Assembly: GCA_934047225.1 (NCBI GenBank)
Contig: OW203988.1
Coordinates: forward strand, 2,666,001 to 2,730,000
DNA from: Ypsolopha sequella
Taxonomy: Eukaryota; Arthropoda; Insecta; Lepidoptera; Ypsolophidae
Length of the DNA: 64,000 bases
Direction of reading: 5' to 3'
Position 1 is the first letter of the stretch. Each line of letters starts with the position of its first letter. The position numbers and the translations under genes are program-made. Under the pieces are notes generated by a model, which saw nothing but the letters and a program-made list of their open reading frames with translations, was not told the DNA's origin and made no database searches. Below, one piece after another: positions 1-10,730 of the stretch.

Positions 1-332
1 TAGGCGGCCGACCAAATCCCACCCTATAGGTATACTCCCTACAAATAGGTCATGTCTTTATTTTAGCATATTTATATATCTTTGTCTACCTGTCTCAAAT
101 AGTCTATTTTCTTTTACAGTCTGTATTATTGAATGTTAACTCCTTAGAGGAGTCATAAGTAAGGAAATTATACTACTTACTTAAATTATAAACTTTTGTC
201 ATGACAAATATCACTATCACTGTAACACCATGCTTATAAATAGGAAGTATATTAGTACAATACGTATATGCAAGTATATAGTAAGATAGTTTGTTATGTA
301 TATCTATTTTATCTTTTCAAATATTTATAACT

Positions 333-1515
333 AGCTTCTGCCCGCGGCTTCGCCCGCGTTGATTTAGTTTTTGTGTAGTACTTTTTATAGAACGTATTTA
401 AATCTGGTTTGGAGTGTTTTTGGTGCAATTATTTAATCTCTAGGTAAAGTCTCTTTGGCGGGGCCTATTACCTATTAGTTTTTTTTATTCATACTTTAAG
501 TACCTCTTTATATATTACATTAGAAGTTCTGCCTTCAGCTGTTAACACGACCAGGCTCCTAGGTGAGCTCACTCTCGAGCAGGCTACGTAAAACTGGCCG
601 TGCGAAAAGCAGTCCCCCCTAAGATCAATTCCTGCTGTTTTCAGTGACTGACCCTGAATAGAATAGAATAGAATAAGTCTTTATTTGCATTGATCAGGGT
701 ACAAAATAGTGGTGTTATAAATTATACAGAAAAATGAGCGCCTTAATCAGCTAATATTAATTTAGCATACAAATGTTGGTTAATAAATTAAAACCTTAAT
801 AAATTTAATTAATTAAGCATGCAGAGAGCATTAGCATTAGAGCCTGAGACTTATTAATCGTAAATGGTAAAAAGAAAAAATGGAACCCTAATAGGATCAC
901 TTGTGTGGCTGTCTATCTATCCGTCTGTTACAGCCGATTTGCTGTGGCACACATACTTTCAAGAATTTTCATGTCACTATATTAAATGTCAAAATTGATG
1001 CCATTTTCGTAATTAACGTCCAAAAAAACTATAAAAACGACACCGATATTGATATTTACCATTTCAACATTTCAACCCCATCGCACCCCAACAGGGGATG
1101 ATGGTATTTCACGTCCACTAGGTACATTGGATTTAGAAATCGTTGTTGTTTTCGTAATCAGCGACATGATAAACCATACAAACGATACCCATGTTGGTTT
1201 TCAGACTTGGTCACCCCATTTCCCCTTTTTAGGGATTGAACTCTGAAAAAACCTGAAACACATGTTTACTCATTTATGGATAGGAGTACTCCTGTGAAGT
1301 TTCGAATAAAATAGTCTAACTAATCTTGTACAAACTCTAGACCCCCGTTTCAACCCTTTAGAGGTAGAATTTCGAAACTCCTTTCTTATTCCTTGTCTAC
1401 ATTACAAAGGGAAGCTCTATGCAAAATTTCAGCTTTTTAGGTCCAAGGGTTTGGGCTGTGCGTTGATGAGTCAGTGAATGAGTGAGTCAGTCAGGACTTC
1501 TCTTTTTATATATAT
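333..1515 (+). repeat. SINE-like lepidopteran repeat mosaic
   Basis: The block opens with the motif cccgcggcttcgcccgcg (near 341), which I associate with a very common lepidopteran interspersed repeat. It closes with a gtgagtcagtcagg-type segment and a tatatata microsatellite (about 1470-1515). Similar heads occur near 14000 and 46715. The interior is not uniform: a (gaata) run at 656-675 followed by a gtctttatttgc segment looks like the inverted 3' end of a LINE inserted at about 652-840, and 880-1000 resembles a different dispersed repeat. No coding potential is seen. Family name and exact borders are uncertain. Confidence 0.6.
656..675. repeat. (gaata)n microsatellite
   Basis: Four perfect copies of gaata. 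The run is placed as the poly-repeat tail of an inverted LINE 3' end that continues to about 840. Confidence 0.7.
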
Positions 1516-1596
1516 GATTTGTTTATCTCGAATGTGCATTTCATGAATAATTGCCCTTTGCAGGCTGATTACAACTCACAAAGTAGATCTTTTTAA

Positions 1597-2408
1597 AGCA
1601 AACTTAAGAATTATATTACCAATTTTAATCTTCTCCAAGTTAAATCAAACGCTCTCTTTACAGACATGTTTAAAATAGTCTCCAAAGAGTTTAAAAATAC
1701 GTTGAAGATGCAAAAAGTTTCTAACAAAAGTAAAATTACTTTCAGGGACTGGGCGATATCAGGTATTAACAAAAGAAGAAATCATTTATACGAATAATAG
1801 GACATAAAATCCTACAATAATAATGTTTAATTTACAGAATTATTGAAAAATTACGTACGTCTTTTCATATTAGTGTGTTTAAAAGCAAAATGTGTTTGCT
1901 TGAATAAAATTCAAATTCAAATTCAACTAGTTTATTTTGTAAAATAGGTACTTTTTACGAGTCAAATTTAATCTTATAAAAATGTATGTAATCAAAGGTT
2001 TATTTATATTTATCTAGCAATATATAAAATTATAGGTAAAATCTATAATTATAAAAATTTTAAATGTCCGATAATAAAGTAAAAACAGTATGAAACATCA
2101 AAAATACTGAAACTAGGGAAAGTAAGAAACGTGATAATGAACTTAAGTTAGGTAATAACAATGACGTCACAGGATATTAAGAAGTAGCAAATGCCTTTGA
2201 ACAATTCTTTACTAACATTGATTTAAATTCGAGCCCTGGGCTTGCGCAGGATCTTTTGATGGATCACGTGCCTCAGTGTCATTCTGAATTTGCTTTTGAA
2301 TATATTAATTCATTAACTGTAATTAAAGCATTTGAATCTTTTAACTTGAAAAAAATTGAGAACTTATGGGGGTATTATTATATGTCTATGAAAGTTATGA
2401 GTTTAAAT
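1597..2408 (+). pseudogene. Decayed non-LTR retrotransposon ORF2 fragment
   Basis: Two open stretches, 1597-1794 and 2181-2408, lie in different frames and together read like the linker before, and the start of, a LINE reverse transcriptase. The first contains DMFKIVSKEF and ITFRDWAISGINKRR. The second contains EVANAFEQFFTNI and ends VIKAFESFNLKKIENLWG followed by MSMKVMSL. These match the order of segments between endonuclease and RT motifs in Jockey/CR1-type elements. About 390 bp of AT-rich sequence, including an attcaaattcaaa tail near 1909, interrupts them. Catalytic RT motifs are absent. The assignment is from motif memory, not a search. Confidence 0.55.
1900..1950 (+). repeat. LINE 3' tail (attcaa repeats)
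   Basis: Tandem attcaa units followed by tagtttattttgtaaaatagg. Similar tails in the opposite arrangement occur at about 22090 and 47720. It probably marks an inverted, 5'-truncated non-LTR insertion that broke the older LINE fragment around it. Confidence 0.5.
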
Positions 2409-2435
2409 TAGAATTTCAAAATTTGTGAAATATCA

Positions 2436-2597
2436 ATTTACAGAAACCAATGGAAACTTTGCGATGGCCACATACACAATATACACAAAAATATTTTGTT
2501 GAATAACTATTGAGTTAATTTTGAATTTAGGCGTTCTGTTTCGGTTAATTAGAAAAAGGCGAGTTTTTCACAATCCGGCTGCAAAAGCGCTCTTAAG
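2436..2597 (+). mobile_element. Foldback MITE, right arm only
   Basis: Runs from tttacagaaaccaatgg to cacaatccggctgc and cgctcttaag. It matches the right arms at 18900-19075, 28260-28416, 40855-40976 and the triplicated arm at 55.5-56.2 kb. The complementary left arm is missing here. The end is followed by ttaag, so TTAA may be the target, but this is not proven. Confidence 0.65.
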
Positions 2598-3128
2598 GTA
2601 AACTTTTCTTTAAATATTGTTTTTGCTCGTATTCTAGTATAGTTCAATTGTTTTTAATTTTACATTAAAATTGACTTGTGAGTGTACATGATGTAGCTAT
2701 CTTATAACATAAATAAATCTAATTTCTATTTCTATAACAAGTTTATGAATCTTCTAATCCAATTGAAAATGGTTCATAAATATAATATTAATAAGGTCTA
2801 AAATAGCAAAATGACCCCCAAACCCTGTACAATGGGCGTCTCTAGACGGCCTTTGTCAGCGTCTAGGTAATTAGCTAATTGATTGATCGGCGGCGACCGG
2901 AGAGCTGGCTAAATGGAATCTGCACAAATACCCGTTAGCTGAGAAGTTCCTTGAAAGCCTTTGACTGGTTTATTTCGAAGAAAAGCTTTGATCTTTTTTC
3001 TGACGTTTTGATAATTAAAATATTATTTGTTAGCTATAAGAACAAAGCAAACAATATAAAATTGTTCATAGTGAGATTTCAGTTTTTTTTATAGACGTTT
3101 ATATAAAACAACATCTGAGTTTATATAT

Positions 3129-3520
3129 TTTTATTGCAGAATCCATCGCTTTGAATACTCTATTTATTATAAGAGTGCATTACCAACTAGCAATCAATCA
3201 GGAATTTCCACCATACCTGAACATCGATTTTTTTGTAACTACTCGATATACCAGCTTGAAATGCACGTACTGAACGCTCACGAAGGCGTTATGTGATGTC
3301 ACGCCTAACTAAGATTGTATGTTTTTATTGCGAAATCCATACCTTTGAATACTCTTATTATTATCGGGGTGCATTACAAACTTGCAATCAATCAGAAACA
3401 AATTTAAAAGCACAAATATTTCGAAAAAGTTCCTTGGGCCAGGATTTGAACCTGCCTCCTCCTGCTTACATGGCAGGCCTGCTACCGACTGCGCTACCGA
3501 GGATCTTCCTGAAAATTAAA
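3129..3520 (-). repeat. Tandem partial copies of a tRNA-derived SINE
   Basis: Two diverged copies of a segment (attgc, gaatcc, tttgaatactc, gtgcatta, gcaatcaatcag) lie at 3135-3203 and 3324-3393. The second is followed on the minus strand by a tRNA-like head. Read on the minus strand, 3510-3441 shows an A-box-like tagcgcagtcggtagc and a B-box-like ggttcaaatcc. The D-arm does not pair properly, so it is not a functional tRNA gene. It is best read as a minus-strand SINE with a duplicated body. Confidence 0.6.
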
Positions 3521-4615
3521 AGCATTTGACATGCGAAATAAATATTGTAAACATGTCCAAAATGTAAAGTTATCTAATATTGATGTGAATGTAAACGAAC
3601 TTTTGATGGGATAGCCTACCACTGTCAGCAGACTGACTGCAGAAGTTATCCATTTGTTTAGTTCCATTGAATTCTATATTTTTTATTATTTTTACTGTCT
3701 TGGTGTAATATTATTCAACACCATTCAGAATCTATAAATATATAAAACAGTTCCTTAAGTGACTGACAGATAACGCAATGCGCTGCGATTGGCCCAATTT
3801 ACCGCTACAGAACCAGTCAACAACAGACACGAGAAATAAGTTCCAACCTTATTTCTAAGCCACACCCCCTTTATTCTGATTAGTATTCAAGGCAGCATTA
3901 CTGAGACGCTGCACCCGGGGTTCAAAACGGATGTTCTTTTGTCATTTTTCATAAAATTTTTAGTTGAAAATATTATAAAAATAATAGACGATATTTTTGA
4001 TAATATTGATATTTTTGATAAAGTATTGTGTGCAACTGAACATAAAACTCACTTCGTTCGTTTCGTCAGCAAGTACTCCAGTCCAATCCACAACATTTCA
4101 AATTATTAACCCGCTAATTTTAATAGCTAACTCGAAAGTTGATAAAAAGTTTAAGGGTTTTGAATTTTACCCCTTTCCAAAATATTGATTTTACATATTT
4201 AAATATTTATTTATATCTTGAATTTTTGAACAAAGGTGATGTGGGCATAATGGCCCATATGCCTTTACCAAACAAAAAAAAAAAAAAACGTTTTCCTTTG
4301 CCTGTCCCAAAATGGTAAAGAAAAAAAAAGTAAAACGGAATGTCAAGGACCCAGTGGTGACATCTTAGGGATTTTACCCCTAAATTTAGGGATTAGAAGT
4401 GTTAAAAAGCAGGAATTTTTGTGGGTTTTTTTATGGGCTTCGAACAAAACTTGCGAGAGTCAACAGTTCATTTATATCAAATTCGTTCGCTTGTTGTCGT
4501 CGCTCAGTTCGTTCGTTTTGTAAAATTCATTTAGGTCTAAACTTGTCTTATTATTTTTGTATTTGTGGTACAAGACAAGAGTGTAAATTTGATAACAGTG
4601 TCGAAAAATGGCAAA

Positions 4616-4734
4616 GACAGTCTAATGAAAGCCGAGAGTAACTACCTTACACGGGTATGGAAAATCTTTTTTTTCGTCATTTTCTCTTACCCGTGTCAGG
4701 TAAAGCTACTCAGTTTTCATTAGACAGACAGACT
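4616..4734. repeat. Short foldback element
   Basis: About 40-bp imperfect arms: gtctaatgaaag... at 4619 pairs with ...ttttcattagac ending near 4726, and cacgggta pairs with tacccgtg. The loop is about 30 bp. It lies 270 bp upstream of the THAP transposase exon, but the matching structure is not seen beyond the other gene, so it is probably an independent small MITE. Confidence 0.55.
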
Positions 4735-5000
4735 CTATCAAAAAATTACAAACTGGATATGAAGGCGTTTTATTTTATAATTACGAACGACTTGTGCACT
4801 ACATCAAATAATTTTTATTATAGAAATATTATCTAGAGGTATTTAAAAAATCTTCGGGTTTAAATTTAGGTAAGGGTTAGCAACACTGCAAGGGCAGAGT
4901 TCCGTTTGATAACAACAACTTAATAAGAAGTTAGGTTATAATTTAATTTTTGGGTTTAATTTTTTATTGCTTCGGTGTGTTTTATAAGGAATTAACGAAG

Positions 5001-6925
5001 ATGAGTAGGGAAACTCGTAAATTAGATCCCCTCATTTCCTGTTTTGTTCCTCGTTGTAAAAACAAGGTTTTAATTTGTCCGGGTAAACACTTCTTTTATG
5101 TGCCGAAGTCTACAAGAACCCAATGGTGTGCCACTGTAAACAAACCAAATGTACCAAGGAATGCTGCTTACATATGCGAAGATCATCTGAATGTAAGTAA
5201 CACTTTTTACAAATACCAACAACTCTTTGAGCTGCAAACTTACAGCAAAAGCTTCCAATGAGTATTTTTGCTAGGTATTGGCGGAACTTATGTGCAGAGA
5301 CACATTATAGGAAGCCAGATAAAACGGCTTTGATTGGTTGTTTGATATTCTCATAGTATTATTGAAAGTAATAAATGAAAGACAGCTTTAAAAGAATGTT
5401 TTATCATCTTGAACGAGTTGGTATGATAATTTGCACAGATACCTATTATCATTAGGTAGGTACCATTTGGTTAGAATGTAGATATGGGAAAAAAATTGTG
5501 AGGAGAGGGCCCATTGGCAATTACTATACAAAGTATGGAATGATGTGTTGTGTTATAAGATGTTGTGTGTGTGCTTTTGTTCGAGTAGGAAATGTAAGGA
5601 TGTACCACATATTCACTTTTCAGGTGTAATCAAAATTAATTGTTTAATTTATTTTTGTTACAGCTGCAAGAAGACGTACTTAATTACAATGAGTGGATCA
5701 ACAAGAGGGTTGATAGACCAAGGCTGAAATTGCAACCTCCTAACACATTAAAAAATATTGGTACTAGTTCATCGCCACTGCCCTCTACAAGTGCCACAGA
5801 GAATGAGGAATGTGATCTGTCTCTGCCAAGTTACCAAGAAAAAGGAGTTTTATGTATTCCTCAATACCACAGCAAATCTGTACAAGTTCAACCAGTTATG
5901 ACAAATAAATCTGTGTCTGTCAGTAGAAGGAACTTCAGGAAATGCAATCGATTTGAAACAACCACAGAGGAATATTCAGAGGAACACAATCCTTCAACTC
6001 ATGGGAGCACATCTTACACAGAAAGTGAAAGTTCAAGCGTTCCACCACAAGCAGAAAAGAAATTTGGAAGAAGTTTCATGCTAAATTTAATAGAAAAAAA
6101 TCCCATTGCATACATAGGAATTCCTAAACAATATTATTGGGTTATTCAACACATAGGAAGAGAGTTTAAAATACCATCTTTACACATTATCATCACTCTG
6201 TATAAACTAAAAAACAATGATACATTTGCAAGAATGAAAGATTTGTTTCAAATTTCGATAGCAACACTGTGGAGAACTTTTCATAAAACATTAAAAGCAT
6301 TATGTTTGTTTTTTAACCAGTTTTGTATTGGCCTACCAAAATTGATATCAAAAGGAACTTACCACTAGTATTCACCACTAATAAAGAATATGAAAGCGTC
6401 CAGTCAATCATTGATTGCTTTGAAATTGCAATTGAAAAGCCTAAAAAGCCAATAGAACAATCACTAACTTGGTCCCAGTATAAGAATTGTAACACAATTA
6501 AATACCTCATAGGTGCAACTCCAGATGGATTTATTAATTTTATTTCAGAAGGTTATGGTGGTCGTATAACAGACATTTATTTAGTTGAACAAAGTGGCTT
6601 TCTTGAAACTGTGCCGGCACATGCGACAATATTAGCTGACAGGGGGTTTAAACATTTGGAATCACATTTGATTAAAAAATCAGTCAAAGTTTTACGCCCA
6701 CCCAGTGTTTTTAAAGACACAAAAATGACAAAATCTGAGGTTATTGATAGTAAGGTATTAGCAAGTTTACGAATCCATATCGAAAGGGTTATAAGAAGAG
6801 TGAGACTTTTTAAACTGTTAAAACCACACTCTGTGGTCAATAATAAGTTGACTAGTTCACTGGATGATGCAGTGATTGTAGCTTGTGGACTTATAAATAT
6901 GCAGTCACCAATATTAAAGAAATAA
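5001..6925 (+). CDS. THAP-domain DDE transposase (ISL2EU-like), two exons, one frameshift
   Basis: This is a DNA-transposon transposase expected to bind the element ends and cut and join DNA in the nucleus. Exon 1 (5001-5192, 64 codons) is a THAP zinc finger: C14, C19, W42, C59 and H62 give C-x4-C-x39-C-x2-H. A GTAAGT donor at 5193 and a ttttgttacag acceptor ending at 5663 define a 471-bp phase-0 intron. Exon 2 begins LQEDVLNYNEW and continues through a Ser/Thr-rich linker and a helix-turn-helix-like segment (about 6080-6300) into a DDE_Tnp_4 domain: D at 6413 (IIDCFEI), D at 6638 (LADRGF), E at 6782 (RIHIERVI). The frame changes at 6321-6325, in a short T run; reading resumes at YWPTK without loss of homology, so a one-base deletion or sequencing error is likely rather than an intron. 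The start is the first ATG in frame. The convergent neighbour at 8014-9339 is a YqaJ nuclease. Family recall is firm; the superfamily name is inference. Confidence 0.85.
5193..5663 (+). other. Intron of the THAP transposase gene
   Basis: The donor is at|gtaagt and the acceptor tttatttttgttacag|ctg. Removing it joins the THAP C-x2-H motif (CEDHLN) directly to LQEDVLNY and the RPRLKL segment, the usual THAP C-terminal continuation, in the same phase. The intron has in-frame stops and is AT-rich. The family resemblance across the junction is the main support. Confidence 0.8.
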
Positions 6926-6926
6926 A
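6921..6926 (+). terminator. Candidate polyadenylation signal (AATAAA)
   Basis: AATAAA overlaps the transposase stop codon TAA (6923-6925). A second AATAAA is at 7016-7021. Either could end the transcript; use cannot be decided from sequence alone. Confidence 0.4.
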
Positions 6927-7318
6927 ATAATACAACTAATTAGGTACTATAGTTATTTGATATGAAAGGCTGCAAAGTTTTTATTTGGCGCGAGTACTTG
7001 CATTGAAACCTGAGAAATAAATCCTGAATCCTGAGCATAGCAAAGGTTTTAAACCTACAAGACGCAAAATAACTTGGCTGCCAAGAGAAACGCACAAATG
7101 ATCACCTCACTTCAGTGAGGAAATTGTTTCGAATTTTAGAGGCTTTATTTGTTGTATTTTTGCAATGATGATATTATTTATTTTTAATATGTTAGTACAT
7201 AAAAGTAAAATATGTTAATAAGAGCAATGATGGAGCAATGATTAAAAAATTCACAATAGATACTTTGTTTTATTTATTTTCAGGGTTAAAATTTAGTATG
7301 GTTTGGCAGGCGGAAGAG

Positions 7319-7576
7319 AGTCTTGTGGCTACTACCCCTAGAGTGTATATAAAAAGCCGAAGGCGCGAAGGGAGGGCAGCCCCTTCGCCCTTGCGTAACA
7401 AAGCACAGGCACCCGTGCTCACCTCCGCAGCTTCGGCTTGTTGGTCGCCTTCGGCGACCAGCCTCAGCCGCTACGGGTCACACAGGTGCCTAAGCTTTAT
7501 TACTGCGGGCGGGAGCTGCCCTCCCTTCGCGCCTTCGGCTTTTTATATACACTCTAGGGGTAGTAGCCACAAGACT
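7319..7576. mobile_element. GC-rich foldback element with perfect 62-bp inverted repeats
   Basis: The arm 7319-7380 is exactly complementary to 7515-7576 (62 of 62 by my reading), around a 134-bp GC-rich loop that itself contains tggtcgcc/ggcgacca and ggcacc/ggtgcc pairings. Base composition is far above the surrounding AT-rich DNA. It lies between the convergent transposase and YqaJ genes. No convincing flanking target duplication was found (gaagag against gtatag). An open frame crossing it is a by-product of the palindrome. It could be a nested MITE or a structural part of the larger element. Confidence 0.8.
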
Positions 7577-8013
7577 GTATAGAGTCGGGGTGCTCTGATT
7601 CGGTTTTAAAACAGATTTAACCTATTTTACCCCTGAAGTGGGGGTATACTAACCTCCTTTTGAGCAGGATTTCTAGGTGAAAACAAATAAAACAACAAAA
7701 TATTCATAAATTTTTCATTTATTCAATCATGACGCAGTTTTTTTTTGTTGCATTCCGTTTCATCGATATTACACAATATTTTACACCACAGACAATAAAC
7801 TAGGACAGATTCGCTTGTCAAACGCCCATTTTAACGTTCCGTTTTCGCCTTTTACCTGATTTGAGGTAAGAAACAATTTTTCTCAATTTCTCGAAAAATG
7901 TGCATTACCTTTTAATAAGTGTGGTAGCGTTATAATCGGGGACCCTGTCTCTACCAGCTTTAAGCACTTTCACCCCCATACAACTGCCAAACGATACTAA
8001 ATCCAACCCATTT
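7577..8013. other. 3' spacer of the YqaJ gene
   Basis: AT-rich sequence between the foldback and the YqaJ stop codon. A minus-strand AATAAA-like signal (atttattc on the plus strand, about 7718-7725) could polyadenylate the YqaJ transcript, giving a 3' UTR of about 290 bp. A short stretch near 7827-7857 weakly resembles the complement of 4327-4356, but the similarity is too short to call a terminal repeat. Confidence 0.4.
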
Positions 8014-9339
8014 TCAGTCTTTAACTACATTTAACAGCTTTGGAAAAATATACTTTTTCCAAAATGACTCTGCTTCAGAAAGTAACTTTTCAACATATAG
8101 TCTGTCGTAGTAAATCCAATAATGGTGGTATATTTTGTTATTTTCAAAATTTGGATCTGCAACACAAAATAAGGCTTTCTTTTTATTAGTTGCACACATT
8201 TGTATCTGTGTCTGTGCCTTACATTTTGCAGATATAACATTATCTTTTACATAATTTTCTATGGATTTCATACTATTTGGGCATTTTATTTCTATGATAA
8301 AGTCTTGTTCTTCACATAGCCCGTCTGGTGAAGCACCAATAATTGGGTTGATTAATGTAAATCCGCAGCGTTTTATTTTGATGTTCATCGTTTTCTCAAT
8401 TTCTTTTACCACTTCCTTTTCTAGAAGTTTTCCTCTTTTGATTGCCTTGGTTTCAGGCACTTTATAACCACCAAGTATAGATTTAACCAAGACACCATCA
8501 GTGTTGCATTTAGTACTCTCATGAATCTTCGAAGCTGTAACTCTGCCCAGCCTTAATGTATGCCACAGCTGACTTTCAGCTTGGTAACGTGTTTGCTCTT
8601 CAATGGCATTAATTATTTCTGTACTCAACTTTTCTTCCGAAAATCGCTTCCACTTTTCAAAATCTGCATAGTCTTCTTCAGTAACAGTATTGGCAAATCC
8701 CAGCATCAATTGGAAAATGCTATAATTAGCCAGACTTTCTACTGAGCTATTGTAATTTATTATAAGGGAGTCGGTCACATTCCTACTTTTACATTCCTCT
8801 AAGAAGGAAGATAACGTAAGTGTGGCAGGTAGTGTCACCGCTTGTTGTTGTCTTTTATTACCCATTTCTTTTGCCAAAATACATTTGTCACTAGTCACAG
8901 CATCAGACAGTTTTGGCTTTGTCCAGTAGCAATTTACTGAGGTCACTGATGGCTCATCAGTACGCTTGATTAGCCACATGATAAAACATATTGAATGTTT
9001 GCAACCACCTTCACTTGCTGCACAGTCTTGACATTTCACCTCCGATATAGTTTCTTCGGTTTCATTTATAGTTGCAATCACTGTGTACATTTTGCAACGA
9101 ACTTTATGCTCAGGAGTTACTCTACCTTGAACAAAACACAACATATTTTCCCTTTTTACCTCGACGTAGCCGACTGATGTCTCTACGTACGAGTCTCTGG
9201 ACGAGATCAACATTTTGGCTCCTCGGATTTCCACGACGTTGAATGTGTCGTTTTCACGCATATACTGCAGCAACATCATGTAGTCGACTTTGGGCAGGTT
9301 TCGGCTGTCCGCCATGGAAAACCCATTCGAAAGTTTCAT
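8014..9339 (-). CDS. SWIM zinc finger plus YqaJ-like nuclease (second protein of an ISL2EU-like transposon)
   Basis: An intact single-exon frame of 441 codons. The N-terminal third is unassigned. A SWIM-type zinc finger is formed by C103, C106, C113 and H115 (CxxC-x6-CxH). A YqaJ/lambda-exonuclease-like domain spans about residues 258-410: RLGRVTASKIHE, RGKLLEKEV (E307), IGASPDG (D339), IIEIKCP (E350, K352), then AQTQIQM (Q376-Q380). These are the expected PD-(D/E)XK metal-binding and catalytic positions, so nuclease activity is plausible. YqaJ proteins are DNA exonucleases in phage recombination. Paired with a THAP/DDE transposase they have been described, as I recall, for ISL2EU elements, where end processing is a reasonable guess. 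The start chosen is the first ATG; MADSRNL nine codons in is an alternative. It faces the transposase tail-to-tail and shows no disabling change. A domesticated host gene is the main alternative. Confidence 0.85.
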   Translation of the reverse strand: MKLSNGFSMADSRNLPKVDYMMLLQYMRENDTFNVVEIRGAKMLISSRDSYVETSVGYVEVKRENMLCFVQGRVTPEHKVRCKMYTVIATINETEETISEVKCQDCAASEGGCKHSICFIMWLIKRTDEPSVTSVNCYWTKPKLSDAVTSDKCILAKEMGNKRQQQAVTLPATLTLSSFLEECKSRNVTDSLIINYNSSVESLANYSIFQLMLGFANTVTEEDYADFEKWKRFSEEKLSTEIINAIEEQTRYQAESQLWHTLRLGRVTASKIHESTKCNTDGVLVKSILGGYKVPETKAIKRGKLLEKEVVKEIEKTMNIKIKRCGFTLINPIIGASPDGLCEEQDFIIEIKCPNSMKSIENYVKDNVISAKCKAQTQIQMCATNKKKALFCVADPNFENNKIYHHYWIYYDRLYVEKLLSEAESFWKKYIFPKLLNVVKD

Positions 9340-10410
9340 TGGAAATTAGTTATTGTTCTGACTCTGAGAAAATGTCGTACAAGTTTGAGGTTATAAATTC
9401 GAAATTTGATAGCTAGTTTTTTTTTTACTGCTAGACAAAGGTTTTCGTAGCTCTTCAGCCCACATCTTCGATATCTGAATTATTTTCAAAATATCTCTAA
9501 AACAAACCAATAAAAAAATATTTTTCAATGTGTTTTGTAATAAGCATTTAAATATATCTAAACAGACATTATTATTTTTTACCTTACCAGAAATGAAAAC
9601 ATGTGGATTGTCTCAAATTATGTTACAGCTATGCACAAAATACTATTTCGAAATTCACCTCAAGTCTAATACTACATAAAACATTAACTAAAACGGACGA
9701 CGACCCAAGCAATGTGACCCCTTTAGTTTTAACAGATTTTACAGAAACGACGTTTTTCACCACTTTATTTTTAAAATAGATGTAAAGATACATGCATTTT
9801 TATATTATCACATTGCTTTTTACTGCGAATCAGTTTTTGAGTTAGTTAAAGTTATATCTTTTGATAAGGTTACAAATCTGAAAAATTTAAAGCCGCGAGT
9901 CTACCATCCTGGCACGTCGATGATGACCGTACATTCGCCAAGGGGTGGTGAACAGCTACAGCTAGACAGATAGCACTCGGAACAGATTTGTTAGCACGGC
10001 GCAGACCACAAATACTGCCCGCTCGGACCCGCATATTAATTAGTCGAATGTCCTCTCATATCCACGGTGGAACGTCCGTTCCTGCAATTACCTTGATTAA
10101 ATACTAAGGTACATATGTAAATAAAGGTATTTTTTGGAACGAAGTTTCTTATCACACGTGACACTCCCGACGCTCGGCGGATCTATGCTAGGCCGAAAAA
10201 AGTGCAACATTTCAACCGTTACGTTTTTATCGTATCGCTATCATACACTTCTTTATCGCTAACGTTTCTTACCATGTTTCATAGTACGGGGTGGGGTAAG
10301 CGATGCGGCGGCGGCTTGCGCGTCACGTCAGTATCGAAAAGAACTTCGTTTAAACCGGGTATCCCACGACACCTTTCGAATTTTTGCTTATGGCAAAGTA
10401 AGCTTTTTAT
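9340..10410. other. No gene recognised; upstream of the YqaJ gene
   Basis: AT-rich to about 9880, then a more GC-balanced, apparently unique stretch (about 9890-10110). The promoter of the minus-strand YqaJ gene and the right end of its transposon should be here, but no inverted repeat matching the 4.2-5.0 kb side was found. Short open frames (for example 10202-10435) show no domain. Confidence 0.4.
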
Positions 10411-10414
10411 TTAT

Positions 10415-10705
10415 CTATGTCCACGGACCCCTTAGGAAATCAAGCACAATTTGAAGGACCCCCTTAATAAAAAAGCAGCAATAAATTTCGTTTATTTTAG
10501 TTCTACAAATTACAAAAAAATATACTTTTTCATATAAAATACGTTAATGAGAAGTTTGGTGCTGCTTTTTTGCAACTAAATTAGTTATAATTGGGTTTAT
10601 ATTACTACTGAGATTATAATCTAGTAATTGCCTTATCTATTACTAGATTAGGCTGCGGACCCCCCAGGGGTCCGCGGACCACATGCTAAGAAACGCTGAT
10701 CTACG
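10415..10705. mobile_element. hAT-type MITE-like repeat
   Basis: The left edge has ccacggacccctta and the right edge ggggtccgcggaccac followed by gctaagaaacgctg. These are complementary GC-rich ends around an AT-rich middle. Ends rich in 'ggaccccnnggggtccgcggacc' are familiar from insect hAT-derived repeats. A target duplication was not identified, so the borders are approximate. Confidence 0.5.
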
Positions 10706-10730
10706 AGATCGGGCTCGCCACCCATCACGC

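Noticed and set aside
6301..6320. Second intron acceptor (ttttttaaccag) explaining the frame change
   Set aside because: No suitable donor lies nearby and homology to DDE transposases is continuous across the site, so a frameshift is simpler.
7238..7582. 114-codon open frame on the plus strand
   Set aside because: It runs through both arms of the perfect inverted repeat. The frame is a by-product of the GC-rich palindrome and has no domain.
4327..7857. Terminal inverted repeats of the THAP transposon at 4327-4356 and 7827-7857
   Set aside because: Similarity (ggtaaa, aaaacggaa) is short and gapped, and these borders would exclude the YqaJ gene. Not enough to call termini.
8014..9339. Viral origin of the YqaJ gene
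   Set aside because: The domain also occurs in phage and large DNA viruses, but the SWIM finger and the neighbouring transposase fit a transposon. No other viral gene is in the window.
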